DNA of 64,000 bases, from positions 1 through 64,000 of the forward strand of contig NZ_JAUSBA010000016.1 of the NCBI RefSeq assembly GCF_030652235.1. Direction: 5' to 3'. This DNA is from Cypionkella sp. (GTDB lineage: Bacteria; Pseudomonadota; Alphaproteobacteria; Rhodobacterales; Rhodobacteraceae). Below, in pieces: positions 17,854-26,875 of this stretch (its first letter is position 1; every line of letters starts with the position of its first letter). The position numbers and the translations under genes were made by a program. The notes beneath the pieces were generated by a model, which was not told where the DNA came from, did not search any database, and was given only the letters and a program-made list of their open reading frames with translations.

Positions 17854-18693
17854 TCAATCCGCGATCACGTCTTGCCGCTGCTGGCCCAAACCTTCGATCC
17901 CCAACTCCACCACATCCCCGGCTTTCAGGTATTTCGGCGGCTTCATCCCCAAGCCGACACCTGGAGGCGTCCCAGTCGAAATCACATCGCCCGGATGCAG
18001 GGTCATGAACTGGCTGAGGTAGCTGACCAGATATTTCACCCCATAGACCATGGTTTTGGTGCTGCCATTTTGCATCTTGGTGCCATTAACGGTCAACCAC
18101 ATGCCCAAATTCTGCGGATCGGCCACTTCATCCCGCGTCACCAAATATGGCCCGATCTGACCGAAGTTGTCGCAGGATTTGCCCTTGGTCCATTGGCCCG
18201 AACGCTCGGTCTGGAACGCGCGCTCCGAGACATCATTGGTCACCGCATAGCCCGCAACGTAGTCCATCGCCTCGGCTTCCGAGACATACTTGGCCTTTTT
18301 GCCGATGATCACCGCCAGTTCCACCTCCCAATCGGTCTTTTCCGAAGTGCGGGGAATGATGATGGGATCGTTCGGGCCACAAATCGCACTGGTAGCCTTC
18401 ATAAATATGATCGGCTCGGGCGGCACAGTCGCGCCGGTTTCGGCGGCATGATCAGAGTAATTCAGCCCGATGCAGATGAATTTGCCGGTGCCCGCCACGC
18501 AAGGCCCCAGCCGCGCCCCCTGCACAATCGGCAGCCGCGCCGGGTCTGCCGCGCGAATTTTGGCGATGCCGGCATCCGACAAAACGTCGCCGCCAATGTC
18601 CGACACAATGGCCGACAGATCGCGCACCGTGCCATCGCTGTGCAAAATACCGGGTTTTTCAGCGCCCGAAGGCCCATGACGAAGCAGTTTCAT
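17854..18693 (-). CDS. Fumarylacetoacetate-hydrolase-family lyase (diketo-deoxy-sugar acid hydrolase type)
   Basis: A 279-residue FAH-superfamily protein. The signature region FICIGLNYSDHAAETG is followed by an acidic metal-binding DWEVELAVIIG segment, GYAVTNDVSERAFQ, and STGTPPGVGLGMKPPKYL near the C-terminus. Close relatives act on 2,4-diketo-3-deoxy-L-fuconate or -rhamnonate, splitting it to pyruvate and L-lactate, or as ureidoglycolate lyases. Neighbouring lactonase, dehydratase and BDH2-like SDR favour the deoxysugar role. It lies 9 bp behind the SDR upstream and 51 bp before the lactonase. Confidence 0.85.
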   Translation of the reverse strand: MKLLRHGPSGAEKPGILHSDGTVRDLSAIVSDIGGDVLSDAGIAKIRAADPARLPIVQGARLGPCVAGTGKFICIGLNYSDHAAETGATVPPEPIIFMKATSAICGPNDPIIIPRTSEKTDWEVELAVIIGKKAKYVSEAEAMDYVAGYAVTNDVSERAFQTERSGQWTKGKSCDNFGQIGPYLVTRDEVADPQNLGMWLTVNGTKMQNGSTKTMVYGVKYLVSYLSQFMTLHPGDVISTGTPPGVGLGMKPPKYLKAGDVVELGIEGLGQQRQDVIAD

Positions 18694-18702
18694 AATTATT
18701 CC

Positions 18703-19437
18703 TTATGCATTGGCCCAACCGCCGTCGATCACATGCGCGACGCCGGTGGTATAGGTGGATTCGTCGGAAGCGAGATAGGTCACCAAAGCCGCAATTTCCT
18801 CGGCGCGGCCAATCCGGCCAATCGGTTGCCGGGCGATGAATGCAGCCTTCGCAGCCGCGTAATCACCGGTGTCGCGCAGGCGCTGTTCCAGCGAGGGGCT
18901 TTCCACCGTGCCGGGGCAGATCGCGTTGCAGCGGATGCCCTTGGCGATGAAATCCACCGCGATGGACTTGGTCAGGCCGATCACACCGGCTTTGGTCGCC
19001 CCATAAACAAAGCGGTTGGGTGCCGCGATCACGCTTGAGGCCACCGAGGCCATATTGATGATCGACCCGCCGCCGTTTTCAATCATTCCTGGCAGAAACG
19101 CCTTACACATCCGGTACATAGCCGTCATGTTTAGATCCAGTGAGAACGCCCATTGATCCTCATCACAATCCAGAATCGAGCCCGCCGCCACAAACCCCGC
19201 GCAGTTGAACAGCACCTCAAACGGCCCCAGCGCCGCCGCTGCCGCAATGGAACCCGGATCGCGCACGTTCAAAACCCGCGTCTCGATGCCCTCTGCTGCC
19301 AGTTCCGCCAAAGCCTTTTCGTTCACATCGGTGGCGAGAACCTTCGCCCCCTCGCGCGCCATCATCACTGCCGAGGCCCGCCCGATGCCCTGCCCCGCCG
19401 CCGTGACCAGTGCACGTTTGCCTTGAAGCCGTCCCAT
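18703..19437 (-). CDS. SDR dehydrogenase, 2-keto-3-deoxy-L-fuconate dehydrogenase type
   Basis: A 244-residue classical short-chain dehydrogenase using NAD. The cofactor motif TAAGQGIG is near residue 13, NCAG near 84, and the catalytic Ser with YGATK about residues 150-155. The sequence strongly resembles the BDH2/DHRS6 group (long shared stretches such as VLFNCAGF, INMASVASS, CNAICPGTV and DGGW). In bacteria this group includes 2-keto-3-deoxy-L-fuconate 4-dehydrogenase, whose product is the substrate of the FAH-type enzyme encoded next door. The start at 19437 is unambiguous. Confidence 0.85.
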   Translation of the reverse strand: MGRLQGKRALVTAAGQGIGRASAVMMAREGAKVLATDVNEKALAELAAEGIETRVLNVRDPGSIAAAAALGPFEVLFNCAGFVAAGSILDCDEDQWAFSLDLNMTAMYRMCKAFLPGMIENGGGSIINMASVASSVIAAPNRFVYGATKAGVIGLTKSIAVDFIAKGIRCNAICPGTVESPSLEQRLRDTGDYAAAKAAFIARQPIGRIGRAEEIAALVTYLASDESTYTTGVAHVIDGGWANA

Positions 19438-19485
19438 ATAATCCTCCGGTTTGCCCGCACCCCGATTTTTTGCACCATGCCCCGC

Positions 19486-20247
19486 TCAGGCGGGCAGGTC
19501 CATCATCTTGGTGAAAATTTCCTGCCGCACGTCGAGCAAAACTTCCTCAACGTCGCGCGCCTGCGGCCCACACATCCATGCCATCACCGATGCCGGAACC
19601 GCCGGGCGTACCAGCTTATCCTGCGGGATTTTGGAAACAGGGTTAAACCCCGCATCACGAATAGCCCCCTGCATCGCGGTATCGGTCGGCGGAATGCCGA
19701 CGAAAAACGTTTTTACATCTGGCGCCAGTTCCATAGCCATCATTTGGCTCAGCATCCGCATCCCGGCTTTAGTGGCGCAATACACCGTCCAGCCCTCCAT
19801 CGGTGTGGTGGCCGCCCCGGTGCCTGCGTTGACGATAACTCCCTTTGAGGCCCGCAGCATCGGCAGCGCCGCAATCGCCATCCGATGCACCCCGATCACA
19901 TTGACCGCAAACGCCGGAGCCAGCGCATCGCTCGCCAATTCCGCCAGCGGCCCAATCGGCGTGATCATGCCCGCATTGTTCACCAGCACATCCAGCCGCC
20001 CCGATTCGGCGGCAATGCATGCCATCGCGGCATCTACATCCGCCTGTTTGGTCACATCCAGTGCCAGCACGGTGGCCGCCGCAGGCAGGTTTTCGACGCT
20101 TTCGCCCGAGAACACTCCAGCGAACACCTTTGCCCCGTTAGCCACCAGAATTCTTACCAATTCCGCACCAATCCCCTTGCCCGCACCTGTCACTAAGACG
20201 GTGCGGCCACTCAGATCTGGCACGGGAACAGGGCTCAGGTTGAACAT
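19486..20247 (-). CDS. SDR-family oxidoreductase, possible sugar dehydrogenase
   Basis: A 253-residue short-chain dehydrogenase with VTGAGKGIG near residue 18, NNAG near 87, and YCATK as the catalytic Tyr/Lys. It is not close to its SDR neighbour, so it probably does a different step, such as oxidation of the sugar or lactol. That is inference. ATG 20247 was chosen because GAGG lies upstream; a start nine codons earlier is possible. It is the first gene of the minus-strand arm and faces the operator at 20278-20296. A C-terminal extension after residue 200 is Cys/Met/Asp-rich and unlike typical SDRs. Confidence 0.75.
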   Translation of the reverse strand: MFNLSPVPVPDLSGRTVLVTGAGKGIGAELVRILVANGAKVFAGVFSGESVENLPAAATVLALDVTKQADVDAAMACIAAESGRLDVLVNNAGMITPIGPLAELASDALAPAFAVNVIGVHRMAIAALPMLRASKGVIVNAGTGAATTPMEGWTVYCATKAGMRMLSQMMAMELAPDVKTFFVGIPPTDTAMQGAIRDAGFNPVSKIPQDKLVRPAVPASVMAWMCGPQARDVEEVLLDVRQEIFTKMMDLPA

Positions 20248-20277
20248 TTTTCTTGACCTCAGATTGCTAAACATTGC

Positions 20278-20296
20278 TAATTGGCCTTACCAATTA
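20278..20296. promoter_or_regulatory. Palindromic operator, probably for the FadR/GntR regulator
   Basis: TAATTGG-cctta-CCAATTA is a perfect 7-bp inverted repeat with a 5-bp spacer. Its inner part TTGG-N5-CCAA resembles the TGGT-N-ACCA style of FadR-subfamily GntR operators. It lies between the divergent SDR (20247) and dehydratase (20358) starts and so could control both arms. The locus encodes one FadR-type regulator (27828-28556), the natural candidate to bind it. Confidence 0.55.
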
Positions 20297-20357
20297 TCGA
20301 AGTATCGCGATCTGGTGGCCAAGTCAAAGATAAAGCCAAACGCGGTGAGGGGGGAAT

Positions 20358-21485
20358 ATGACGAAAATAGCGCGGATCGAGCCGATCCCGATTGAGTACC
20401 CCGATCCGAACGATTTCGGCACGATCAGACGTACGGTTTTGGTGCGGGTTGAAACGGATGACGGTATTGTCGGCTGGGGCGAAAGCATCGCCATGTGGCC
20501 CGAGGCTTGTAAGGCGACCGCGCTGGTGATCCGCGAAGGCTTGACGCCGATCTTGCTGGGTGAAGCGATTGATATCGAAACACTTTGGCTCAAGATGCGC
20601 CGTCATGTTTGGTGGTATGGCGAGGGCGGCGTGGCCTCCTTGGCGATCTCGGGCGTCGATATGGCTTTGTGGGATATTCGCGGCAAACTGGAAGGCAAGC
20701 CACTGTATGAGTTGTTCGGCGGCTTGAAGCATGATCGCCTTCTCGCCAACGCCTCGAGCCATGTCAACAAAAAGGGCGAGGCCGCTTGCGTTGCCGATGT
20801 GGAAGGCTTTTTCGCTAATGGATTCCGCTCCACCAAGCTGGGCTTTGCGAAAAAGGGCGAAAGCAATATCGGCGGCGACCCGGATGTGGATGTCTCCTTC
20901 ATCCGCGCTCTACGCTCTGCGCTTGGCCCCGATGCGGGAATTTTGGTCGATATCGGCAACGGCGTGCGCTGGGATGTGGATACAGCCATCAGCGTCGCCA
21001 ACCGGATGCACGATCTTGGCATCGGCTGGTACGAAGAGCCGCTCTATGTCACCGATGATGCGGGCTACCGCAAACTTCGCGCCAATACCAAAGTCCGGTT
21101 GGCCTCAGGCGAGCGCGAATTCACCGAAGCAGGCTACCGCCGCCAGATGGAATTCGTGCAAGCGGTGGACGTCTACGGCATAGACCCTGCCCGCGTTGAA
21201 GGGATCACAGGATTCCGCCGCGTCGATGCTTTGGCGTCGCAATACGGCAAAACCGTCAATGCCCATGCTTGGTCTACCGGCATCACAACGGCAGCGTCTT
21301 TGCATCTTTCCTTGGCATCCCCCAACACCGAAGTGTTTGAATTCAAGCCCTTCCCGGTGATCGTGCAAGACGAGCTTTTAGCCCAGAAAATCTGGCACAA
21401 AGACGGCTGGGCCTATCCAATCCACGCCCCCGGCCTTGGCATCGAAGTGCAGGAAGACGTCGTGCGCCGGATTGCGATGCAATGA
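20358..21485 (+). CDS. Enolase-superfamily (mandelate racemase type) sugar-acid dehydratase
   Basis: A 375-residue member of the mandelate racemase/muconate lactonizing group, proposed to dehydrate the aldonate (such as L-fuconate) to its 2-keto-3-deoxy form. Likely catalytic positions: Lys160, metal ligands Asp198, Glu226/227 (YEEP) and Glu252 (SGERE), and the His-Asp dyad Asp276/His303 (HAWSTG). The second-strand motif is KLG (160-162), where most mandelate-racemase-group dehydratases have KxK. First gene of the plus-strand operon. It overlaps the next gene by ATGA. Confidence 0.85.
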   Translation: MTKIARIEPIPIEYPDPNDFGTIRRTVLVRVETDDGIVGWGESIAMWPEACKATALVIREGLTPILLGEAIDIETLWLKMRRHVWWYGEGGVASLAISGVDMALWDIRGKLEGKPLYELFGGLKHDRLLANASSHVNKKGEAACVADVEGFFANGFRSTKLGFAKKGESNIGGDPDVDVSFIRALRSALGPDAGILVDIGNGVRWDVDTAISVANRMHDLGIGWYEEPLYVTDDAGYRKLRANTKVRLASGEREFTEAGYRRQMEFVQAVDVYGIDPARVEGITGFRRVDALASQYGKTVNAHAWSTGITTAASLHLSLASPNTEVFEFKPFPVIVQDELLAQKIWHKDGWAYPIHAPGLGIEVQEDVVRRIAMQ

Positions 21486-22246
21486 CTTTAACGCCCCCCA
21501 CTGAGGACGATATCCGCAAAGGCGGCTTTTCCACCCCGTGGGATGCGCCGATGATTCCGCCGTTTCCGTTTCGGTTTCGCAATGCGGAAATCCTAACGGT
21601 GTATTGGCGCACAGACCCAGCCGCGATGGCTTTCCTTTTGCCGCCGCCGCTGTGCCCAGAAGGCGATATCGCCTGCTGCCATATCTATAAGATGAACGAC
21701 ACCGATTGGCTTGGCCCCTATGCCGAGGCCAATGTGATGTTCGGCGCGTCTTTTGGCGCTCGGCAGGGCGCCTATTCGCCCTATCTGGTGCTCTCGTCTG
21801 ATGTTGGCGTGACCCATGGCCGCGAGATCCATGGCCAACCAAAAAAGCTGGGGAAACCCACGCTTGATGTACGCGGCGATCTGTTTGTCGGCACCGTTGA
21901 ACGCAACGGCATCGACGTGCTTACCGCAACCCTGCCCTACAAACAGCGGCCCTGCGACCCGGCCCGTCTGAAGCCCTATTTCGACTTCGCCACCAACCTG
22001 AACCTCAAGGCCATCGACCATATTGACGGTACCCCGGCGATCCGACAACTCACCTCGCGTAAGCTGTCAGACGTGGTGGTGCATGAATGTTGGCAAGGCC
22101 CCTGCACGGTGGAGCTGCGCGCCAATGCACAGATGCCGATCTTCCGCCTGCCCGTGCGGGAGCCTTTGCAAGGGTTCTACTGGCGCGCCGATTTCACCCT
22201 CGTCCCCGGCGAGATCATTCACGACTACCTAAAGGTTTCACCATGA
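21482..22246 (+). CDS. Acetoacetate-decarboxylase-family protein
   Basis: A 254-residue protein of the acetoacetate decarboxylase superfamily. The motif GREIHGQPKKLGKP (113-126) holds the adjacent lysines (121, 122) that form the Schiff-base site in true decarboxylases, so it is probably catalytic. Family members also include aldolase-dehydratases, so decarboxylation of acetoacetate itself is not assured. It overlaps both neighbours (ATGA at each end), so it is tightly coupled to sugar-acid catabolism. Its step in the pathway is not explained by the known L-fucose route. Confidence 0.8.
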   Translation: MTLTPPTEDDIRKGGFSTPWDAPMIPPFPFRFRNAEILTVYWRTDPAAMAFLLPPPLCPEGDIACCHIYKMNDTDWLGPYAEANVMFGASFGARQGAYSPYLVLSSDVGVTHGREIHGQPKKLGKPTLDVRGDLFVGTVERNGIDVLTATLPYKQRPCDPARLKPYFDFATNLNLKAIDHIDGTPAIRQLTSRKLSDVVVHECWQGPCTVELRANAQMPIFRLPVREPLQGFYWRADFTLVPGEIIHDYLKVSP

Positions 22247-23196
22247 AAGTCGTCGTTACCGACTACACCTTCCCCGCGCTGGAGCAGGAAACCGCCGCTG
22301 CCCGCGCCGCTGGAGCCGCGATTGCGTCCTATCAATGCAAATCCGCCGAGGAAGTCGCCGCAGCCGTTGCCGGGGCCGATGTCGTCGTCGTGCAATTTTC
22401 CAGCTTCGGCCCCGCCGCCGCTGCCGCCGTCAATCCCGGCGCCACGGTGATCCGCTACGGCGTCGGCTATAACAACATCGACCTCGCCGCCTGCGCACAG
22501 CATGGCCTGAAGGTCGGCTACGTCCCCGACTACTGCGCTGACGAGGTCGCCGACCACACCGCCGCCGCCGCTTTGACCTTGCTGCGCAAACTGGTGGCGA
22601 TGGACAATTCGGTGCGGGTGGGCGAATGGGCCGCAGTTAAAATCGCCAAGCCAATGAAACCCTTCAACAAAACAAACTTCGGTTTCTTCGGTCTGGGCAA
22701 CATTGGCCGCGCCGTTCACACCCGCTTGAAAGGCTTTGGCTTTCAATTTCTCGCCGCCGATCCCGGCCTGACCGAAGCGCAAGCGGCAGAACTGGGCGTC
22801 CGTAAAGTCACCCCCGACGCCCTGTTGCGCGAGGCCGATATCATCAGCCTGCACGCCCCGGCCACCGTCGAGACTACCGGGTATTTCAACGCCACCCGGC
22901 TGAAAACCATGCAACCGCATGCGATGCTGGTAAACTCTGCCCGGGGTCAGTTGATCAACGAGACCGATTTGGCGCAGGCGCTGACCGCAGGCACCATCGC
23001 AGCCGCCGCACTCGACGTATTCCATGTCGAGCCGCTGCCCGCCGACAGCCCGCTGCGCGCGGCCCCCAATCTGCTGCTGACCCCGCACGCCGCTTGGTAT
23101 TCCGAAGCTGCGATCCATCAGCTGCAGCACCTTGTTGCAGGCGACATTGCCCGTGCGCTTGCAGGCCACGACCCGCGCAAACCAGTTCCACACTAA
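22243..23196 (+). CDS. D-isomer-specific 2-hydroxyacid dehydrogenase
   Basis: A 317-residue NAD(P)-dependent 2-hydroxyacid dehydrogenase. The Rossmann motif [17 protein letters not shown] is near residue 150. Catalytic Arg lies in VNSARGQL, the Glu region in FHVEPLP, and the His in [11 protein letters not shown] reducing role, such as hydroxypyruvate or glyoxylate reductase or interconversion of a keto and hydroxy sugar acid, is possible. The start at 22243 overlaps the preceding stop (ATGA). A much longer frame upstream is only read-through of the previous gene. Confidence 0.85.
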   Translation: MKVVVTDYTFPALEQETAAARAAGAAIASYQCKSAEEVAAAVAGADVVVVQFSSFGPAAAAAVNPGATVIRYGVGYNNIDLAACAQHGLKVGYVPDYCADEVADHTAAAALTLLRKLVAMDNSVRVGEWAAVKIAKPMKPFNKTNFGFFGLGNIGRAVHTRLKGFGFQFLAADPGLTEAQAAELGVRKVTPDALLREADIISLHAPATVETTGYFNATRLKTMQPHAMLVNSARGQLINETDLAQALTAGTIAAAALDVFHVEPLPADSPLRAAPNLLLTPHAAWYSEAAIHQLQHLVAGDIARALAGHDPRKPVPH

Positions 23197-23261
23197 CCTG
23201 CGGGAAACCAAGGGAAATAACCCGGCACGGGGTTCGTGCCACCAAATCTGGGAGGATTACA

Positions 23262-24302
23262 ATGAAACACGTTCTACTTGGTGCAGCAGCCGCGATGATG
23301 CTGACCACCGCCAATTTCGCCTATGCCGACACCATCAAACTCGAGCCCGGCAAAGAAACCAACATGGTTTTGCTGCCGAAATTCCTTGGTATTCTGGTGT
23401 TCGATCAGGCCAATGAGGGCGCGCAGGAAGCCCATAAAGAACTCGGCAACCCCGGCAAGCTGGAATTCACCGGCCCAACCCCGGAAAACTCCACCGCTGG
23501 CCAGATTGAGATCATGACCACTGCTGGCACCCAAAAACAGGGCGCAGTGATGCTGTCGAACAACGCGGGCGACCAGATCGTGCCCGCCGCCGAAGCCGCG
23601 CAAGCCGCTGGCACCAAGGTTGTGACATGGGACAGCCCGATCCCGGGTGGCAAGGGCGAAAGCGTGTTCGTGGCTCAGGTCGATTTCGGCTCGATCGGCA
23701 CCGTGATGGCCGATATGGCGCTGAACATCCTTGGCGGCAAAGGCCAGATGGCTGTGCTGTCGGCCACGCCGGATGCCTCGAACCAGAACGCTTGGATCGA
23801 GTCGATGAAGGCCGCTCTCGCCGCCGATCCGAAGTATAAAGACATTGAACTGGTCGACGTGGTATATGGCGATGACCAAGCGGAAGTGTCCTACAACCGC
23901 GCGCTGGCTTTGGTCGATAAATACCCCGATCTTGGCCTGATCATGTCGCCGACCACCGTCGGCATTCAAGCTTCGGCAAAAGCCATGCAGGACGAGGGGT
24001 TGTGCGACAAAGTTAAAGTGTCTGGCCTTGGGTTGCCGTCCGAAATGGTCAGCTACACGATGAACGGTTGCGCGCCAGAATTCGCTTTGTGGGACTTCCG
24101 CGATCTGGGATATTTGACCTATTTCACCGCCTATGGCCTCGCAACTGGGCAGCTCAAGGGCGAAATCGGCGAGACGTTCACCGCTGGCCGCATGGGCGAC
24201 TACGCGATTGAGGCCGATCCGGGCCGCGAAGGGGCCAAGCGCATCCTGATGGGGCCATTCACCGTCTATAACAAAGACAACGTCGAAGCCGCTGCAAAGT
24301 AA
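23262..24302 (+). CDS. Sugar ABC transporter periplasmic binding protein
   Basis: A 346-residue periplasmic sugar-binding protein (peripla_BP_4, ribose/rhamnose-type). The N-terminus [22 protein letters not shown] is a Sec signal peptide with cleavage likely after AYA. The mature protein has [13 protein letters not shown], an LSNNAGDQ segment and [14 protein letters not shown], typical of RhaS/RbsB-like proteins. The start has GGAGG at 23251-23255. A hairpin follows the stop, which often lets the binding-protein mRNA accumulate over the downstream transporter mRNA. Substrate is probably the same deoxysugar the locus degrades. Confidence 0.88.
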   Translation: MKHVLLGAAAAMMLTTANFAYADTIKLEPGKETNMVLLPKFLGILVFDQANEGAQEAHKELGNPGKLEFTGPTPENSTAGQIEIMTTAGTQKQGAVMLSNNAGDQIVPAAEAAQAAGTKVVTWDSPIPGGKGESVFVAQVDFGSIGTVMADMALNILGGKGQMAVLSATPDASNQNAWIESMKAALAADPKYKDIELVDVVYGDDQAEVSYNRALALVDKYPDLGLIMSPTTVGIQASAKAMQDEGLCDKVKVSGLGLPSEMVSYTMNGCAPEFALWDFRDLGYLTYFTAYGLATGQLKGEIGETFTAGRMGDYAIEADPGREGAKRILMGPFTVYNKDNVEAAAK

Positions 24303-24312
24303 GGCTTTTTCA

Positions 24313-24337
24313 CGCGGCCGGGGTCCCTCCGGCCGCG
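24313..24337 (+). terminator. Intercistronic hairpin after the binding-protein gene
   Basis: CGCGGCCGG pairs with CCGGCCGCG around a 7-nt loop, with no T-run behind. It lies in the 57-bp gap between the binding-protein and ATPase genes. It more likely protects the upstream mRNA or partly attenuates transcription than ends it. Confidence 0.6.
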
Positions 24338-24359
24338 TCCTTCCCTGTGGATTGACCCT

Positions 24360-25859
24360 ATGACCTTAGCCCCCACGCTCGCGCTGCGCGGCATCTCGAA
24401 GAATTTCGGGATGACCGCCGCCTTGACCGACATGACGCTGGAACTGTTTCCCGGCGAAGTTCATGCCATTGCCGGCGAAAACGGTGCGGGCAAATCCACC
24501 ATGATCAAGATCATGACCGGGATTCATCAACCTTCGTCTGGTGTGCTGGACGTTGATGGCGAGCCCGTTGTGCTGAACGGCTCAAAAGCTGCCCGAATGC
24601 GCGGGATTGCGGCGATTTACCAAGAGCCGATGGTGTTTCCCGATCTTGATGTCACCGAAAACATCTTCATTTCGGCCACTTCCGGCCTGTTCCTCAACCG
24701 CCCCGCCATGCGCCGCGCCGCGAAGGAGTTAATCGCCCGCATCGGTATGACGCTAGATGTCGACCGTATCGCCTCGGGTCTGTCCTTGGCCGAACAGCAG
24801 GCCGTGGAAATCGCCCGCGCCCTCAGCCAAGACGTGCGCGTGCTGATCATGGATGAGCCCACCGCCAGCCTTTCAGCGCATGAGGCCTCTGAGTTGCGCC
24901 GCATCGCCCGCGCTTTGGCCGATGATGGGGTGTCTGTGGTCTATATCTCGCACCGGTTGGAGGAAGTCTTTCAACTCGCCAACCGGGTCTCGGTGATCCG
25001 CGACGGCAAGCACATCTCGACCAAATTGATCACCGAAACCGATCCGCAAACCCTGATCGCCGAGATGGTGGGTCGCGAGGTTGGCAATTATTTCACCAAG
25101 ATGCCCTCCACCGCCACCTCGGAAACTCTGCTGTCCGTGCAGAGCCTCAGCGTCGACGGTGTGTTTGAAGACATCTCCTTCGACATCAAACGCGGCGAGA
25201 TCCTTGCCATGGCCGGTCTGATCGGCGCGCGCCGGACTGATGTTGCCCTCGCGCTGTTTGGCATGCTGAAAACCAGCGCCGGGGCCGTCACTTACAAAGG
25301 CCAACCGCTGAAAGTCACCTCCTCGCGGCAAGCGATTGATGCTGGCATCGCCTATGTCTCGGAAGACCGCCGCAAGCTGGGTCTTGCCATGGCGCTACCG
25401 ATCCGCTGGAATATCAGCCTTGCGACTTTGCAGAAATACCTCACGCCCCTAGGACTGATCAACACCAGTGCCGAGATCGCAACCGCTTGGGATTACAAGA
25501 AAAAGCTGAACATCCGCACCCCGAACACCGATATTGCCGTCGGCAATCTTTCGGGCGGCAATCAGCAAAAGGTGATGCTGGCGAAATGGCTGAATATGGC
25601 GCCTGACCTGCTGATTGTCGATGAACCCACCCGTGGCATCGATGTCGGTGCGAAAGCCGAGGTCCACGCCCTGATCCGCGCCTTCACAGCCGCGGGTGGC
25701 ACCGCTTTGGTGATTTCTTCAGATTTGCCCGAAGTCCTCGCCCTTGGCGACCGCATTCTGGTGATGCGCGAAGGCCGCCAAATGGCGATCCTTAATCACG
25801 CCGATGCCTCTCAAGAATCCATCATGGCGCTTGCCACCGGACAAAAGGACGCCGCCTGA
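24360..25859 (+). CDS. Sugar ABC transporter ATP-binding protein (RbsA type)
   Basis: A 499-residue duplicated ABC ATPase of the carbohydrate uptake CUT2 class. The N-terminal half has Walker A GENGAGKST, signature LSLAEQQAVEIARAL and Walker [12 protein letters not shown]. The C-terminal half has the degenerate Walker A region GLIGARRTDV usual in RbsA-type proteins, then LSGGNQQKVMLAKWL and LLIVDEPTRGID. Its stop overlaps the permease start (TGATG). It works with the two permeases and the binding protein of this operon. Confidence 0.93.
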   Translation: MTLAPTLALRGISKNFGMTAALTDMTLELFPGEVHAIAGENGAGKSTMIKIMTGIHQPSSGVLDVDGEPVVLNGSKAARMRGIAAIYQEPMVFPDLDVTENIFISATSGLFLNRPAMRRAAKELIARIGMTLDVDRIASGLSLAEQQAVEIARALSQDVRVLIMDEPTASLSAHEASELRRIARALADDGVSVVYISHRLEEVFQLANRVSVIRDGKHISTKLITETDPQTLIAEMVGREVGNYFTKMPSTATSETLLSVQSLSVDGVFEDISFDIKRGEILAMAGLIGARRTDVALALFGMLKTSAGAVTYKGQPLKVTSSRQAIDAGIAYVSEDRRKLGLAMALPIRWNISLATLQKYLTPLGLINTSAEIATAWDYKKKLNIRTPNTDIAVGNLSGGNQQKVMLAKWLNMAPDLLIVDEPTRGIDVGAKAEVHALIRAFTAAGGTALVISSDLPEVLALGDRILVMREGRQMAILNHADASQESIMALATGQKDAA

Positions 25860-26875
25860 TGGGCCTACTTTCCCGCCTTTCCCCGGCCGCTTTGCGGATC
25901 CTCGCGCTGCTGGTAGTGCTTGCCATCGTCATACTGTTCTTCGCCTCCCAGATCGAAGGCTACCTGAACGGCCGCCTGTTCAACCGGATTTCATCCTCGG
26001 TCGCGATCATGGCACTGATCGCGACCGGCCAAACACTGGTGATCCTGACCCGCAATATCGACCTGTCAGTCGGCTCTGTCGTGGGCTTTTCTGCCTTCGC
26101 CACAGGCTCCATCATCACAAACCATCCCGATCTTAACCCCTTGCTGTTGTTGCTTTACGCTGCCCTTGTCGGCACCGGCTTTGGCATCATCAACGGCCTT
26201 TTGGTCGCCTACGCCCGCGTGCCGTCGATCATCGTCACCCTCGCCACCATGGCGCTGTTCCGCTCGTTCCTTGTCGAATATTCCAACGCCAAATCCATCA
26301 CCTCCGACAGCCTGCCGGCATGGCTCACCGATTTTCCCAACCTTCCGGTGTTCTCGATCGGAGCGCTGGAATTCCGCGCCGGCTTCACCGCCAGCCTATT
26401 GGTGGTGATCCTCGTCCACCTCTGCCTCACACGCCTGCGCCCCGCCCGTGCTTTGTTCGCAGTCGGCTCCAATCCCGAAGCCGCGGACATGGCAGGCATT
26501 GACGCCAAGCGCGTGGTGTTTGCCGCTTTCGCTTTGTCGGGACTGATGGCGGGCCTTGCGGGCTTCATGTTCCTCGCCCGTTTCGGCAATATCACCGTCG
26601 TCGCGGGCCTCGGGTTTGAGTTGAAATCCGTGGCCTCCAGCGTCGTTGGCGGCGTCAATATCTTCGGCGGTTCCGGCTCGGTGATCGGCGCATTCCTCGG
26701 CGCAATCTTGGTTGACCTCTTGGAAACCTCCCTCGTTCGCTGGGCCGTCGTCTCTGAATTCTGGCGCGAAGCCATCCTTGGTGCGCTGATCCTGCTCGCC
26801 GTCGCCACCGACACCATCCTGTCGCGCCGCCTCACCAAACTCCGCACCAAGAAATCCAAGGAGGCTGCGCAATGA
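25859..26875 (+). CDS. Sugar ABC transporter permease (RbsC type), first
   Basis: A 338-residue membrane permease of the BPD_transp_2 (CUT2) family with about nine hydrophobic segments. It contains the family hallmark [17 protein letters not shown] near residue 65 and GGVNIFGGSGSVIGAFLGA near the C-terminal third. The next gene encodes a second, non-identical permease, so the channel is probably a heterodimer. Overlap with both neighbours indicates translational coupling. Confidence 0.92.
   Translation: MGLLSRLSPAALRILALLVVLAIVILFFASQIEGYLNGRLFNRISSSVAIMALIATGQTLVILTRNIDLSVGSVVGFSAFATGSIITNHPDLNPLLLLLYAALVGTGFGIINGLLVAYARVPSIIVTLATMALFRSFLVEYSNAKSITSDSLPAWLTDFPNLPVFSIGALEFRAGFTASLLVVILVHLCLTRLRPARALFAVGSNPEAADMAGIDAKRVVFAAFALSGLMAGLAGFMFLARFGNITVVAGLGFELKSVASSVVGGVNIFGGSGSVIGAFLGAILVDLLETSLVRWAVVSEFWREAILGALILLAVATDTILSRRLTKLRTKKSKEAAQ

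Noticed and set aside
17161-19038. 625-codon open plus-strand frame across the lactonase, FAH and SDR genes
   Set aside because: Crosses three real minus-strand genes and their ribosome sites. His/Arg/Gln-rich mirror frame.
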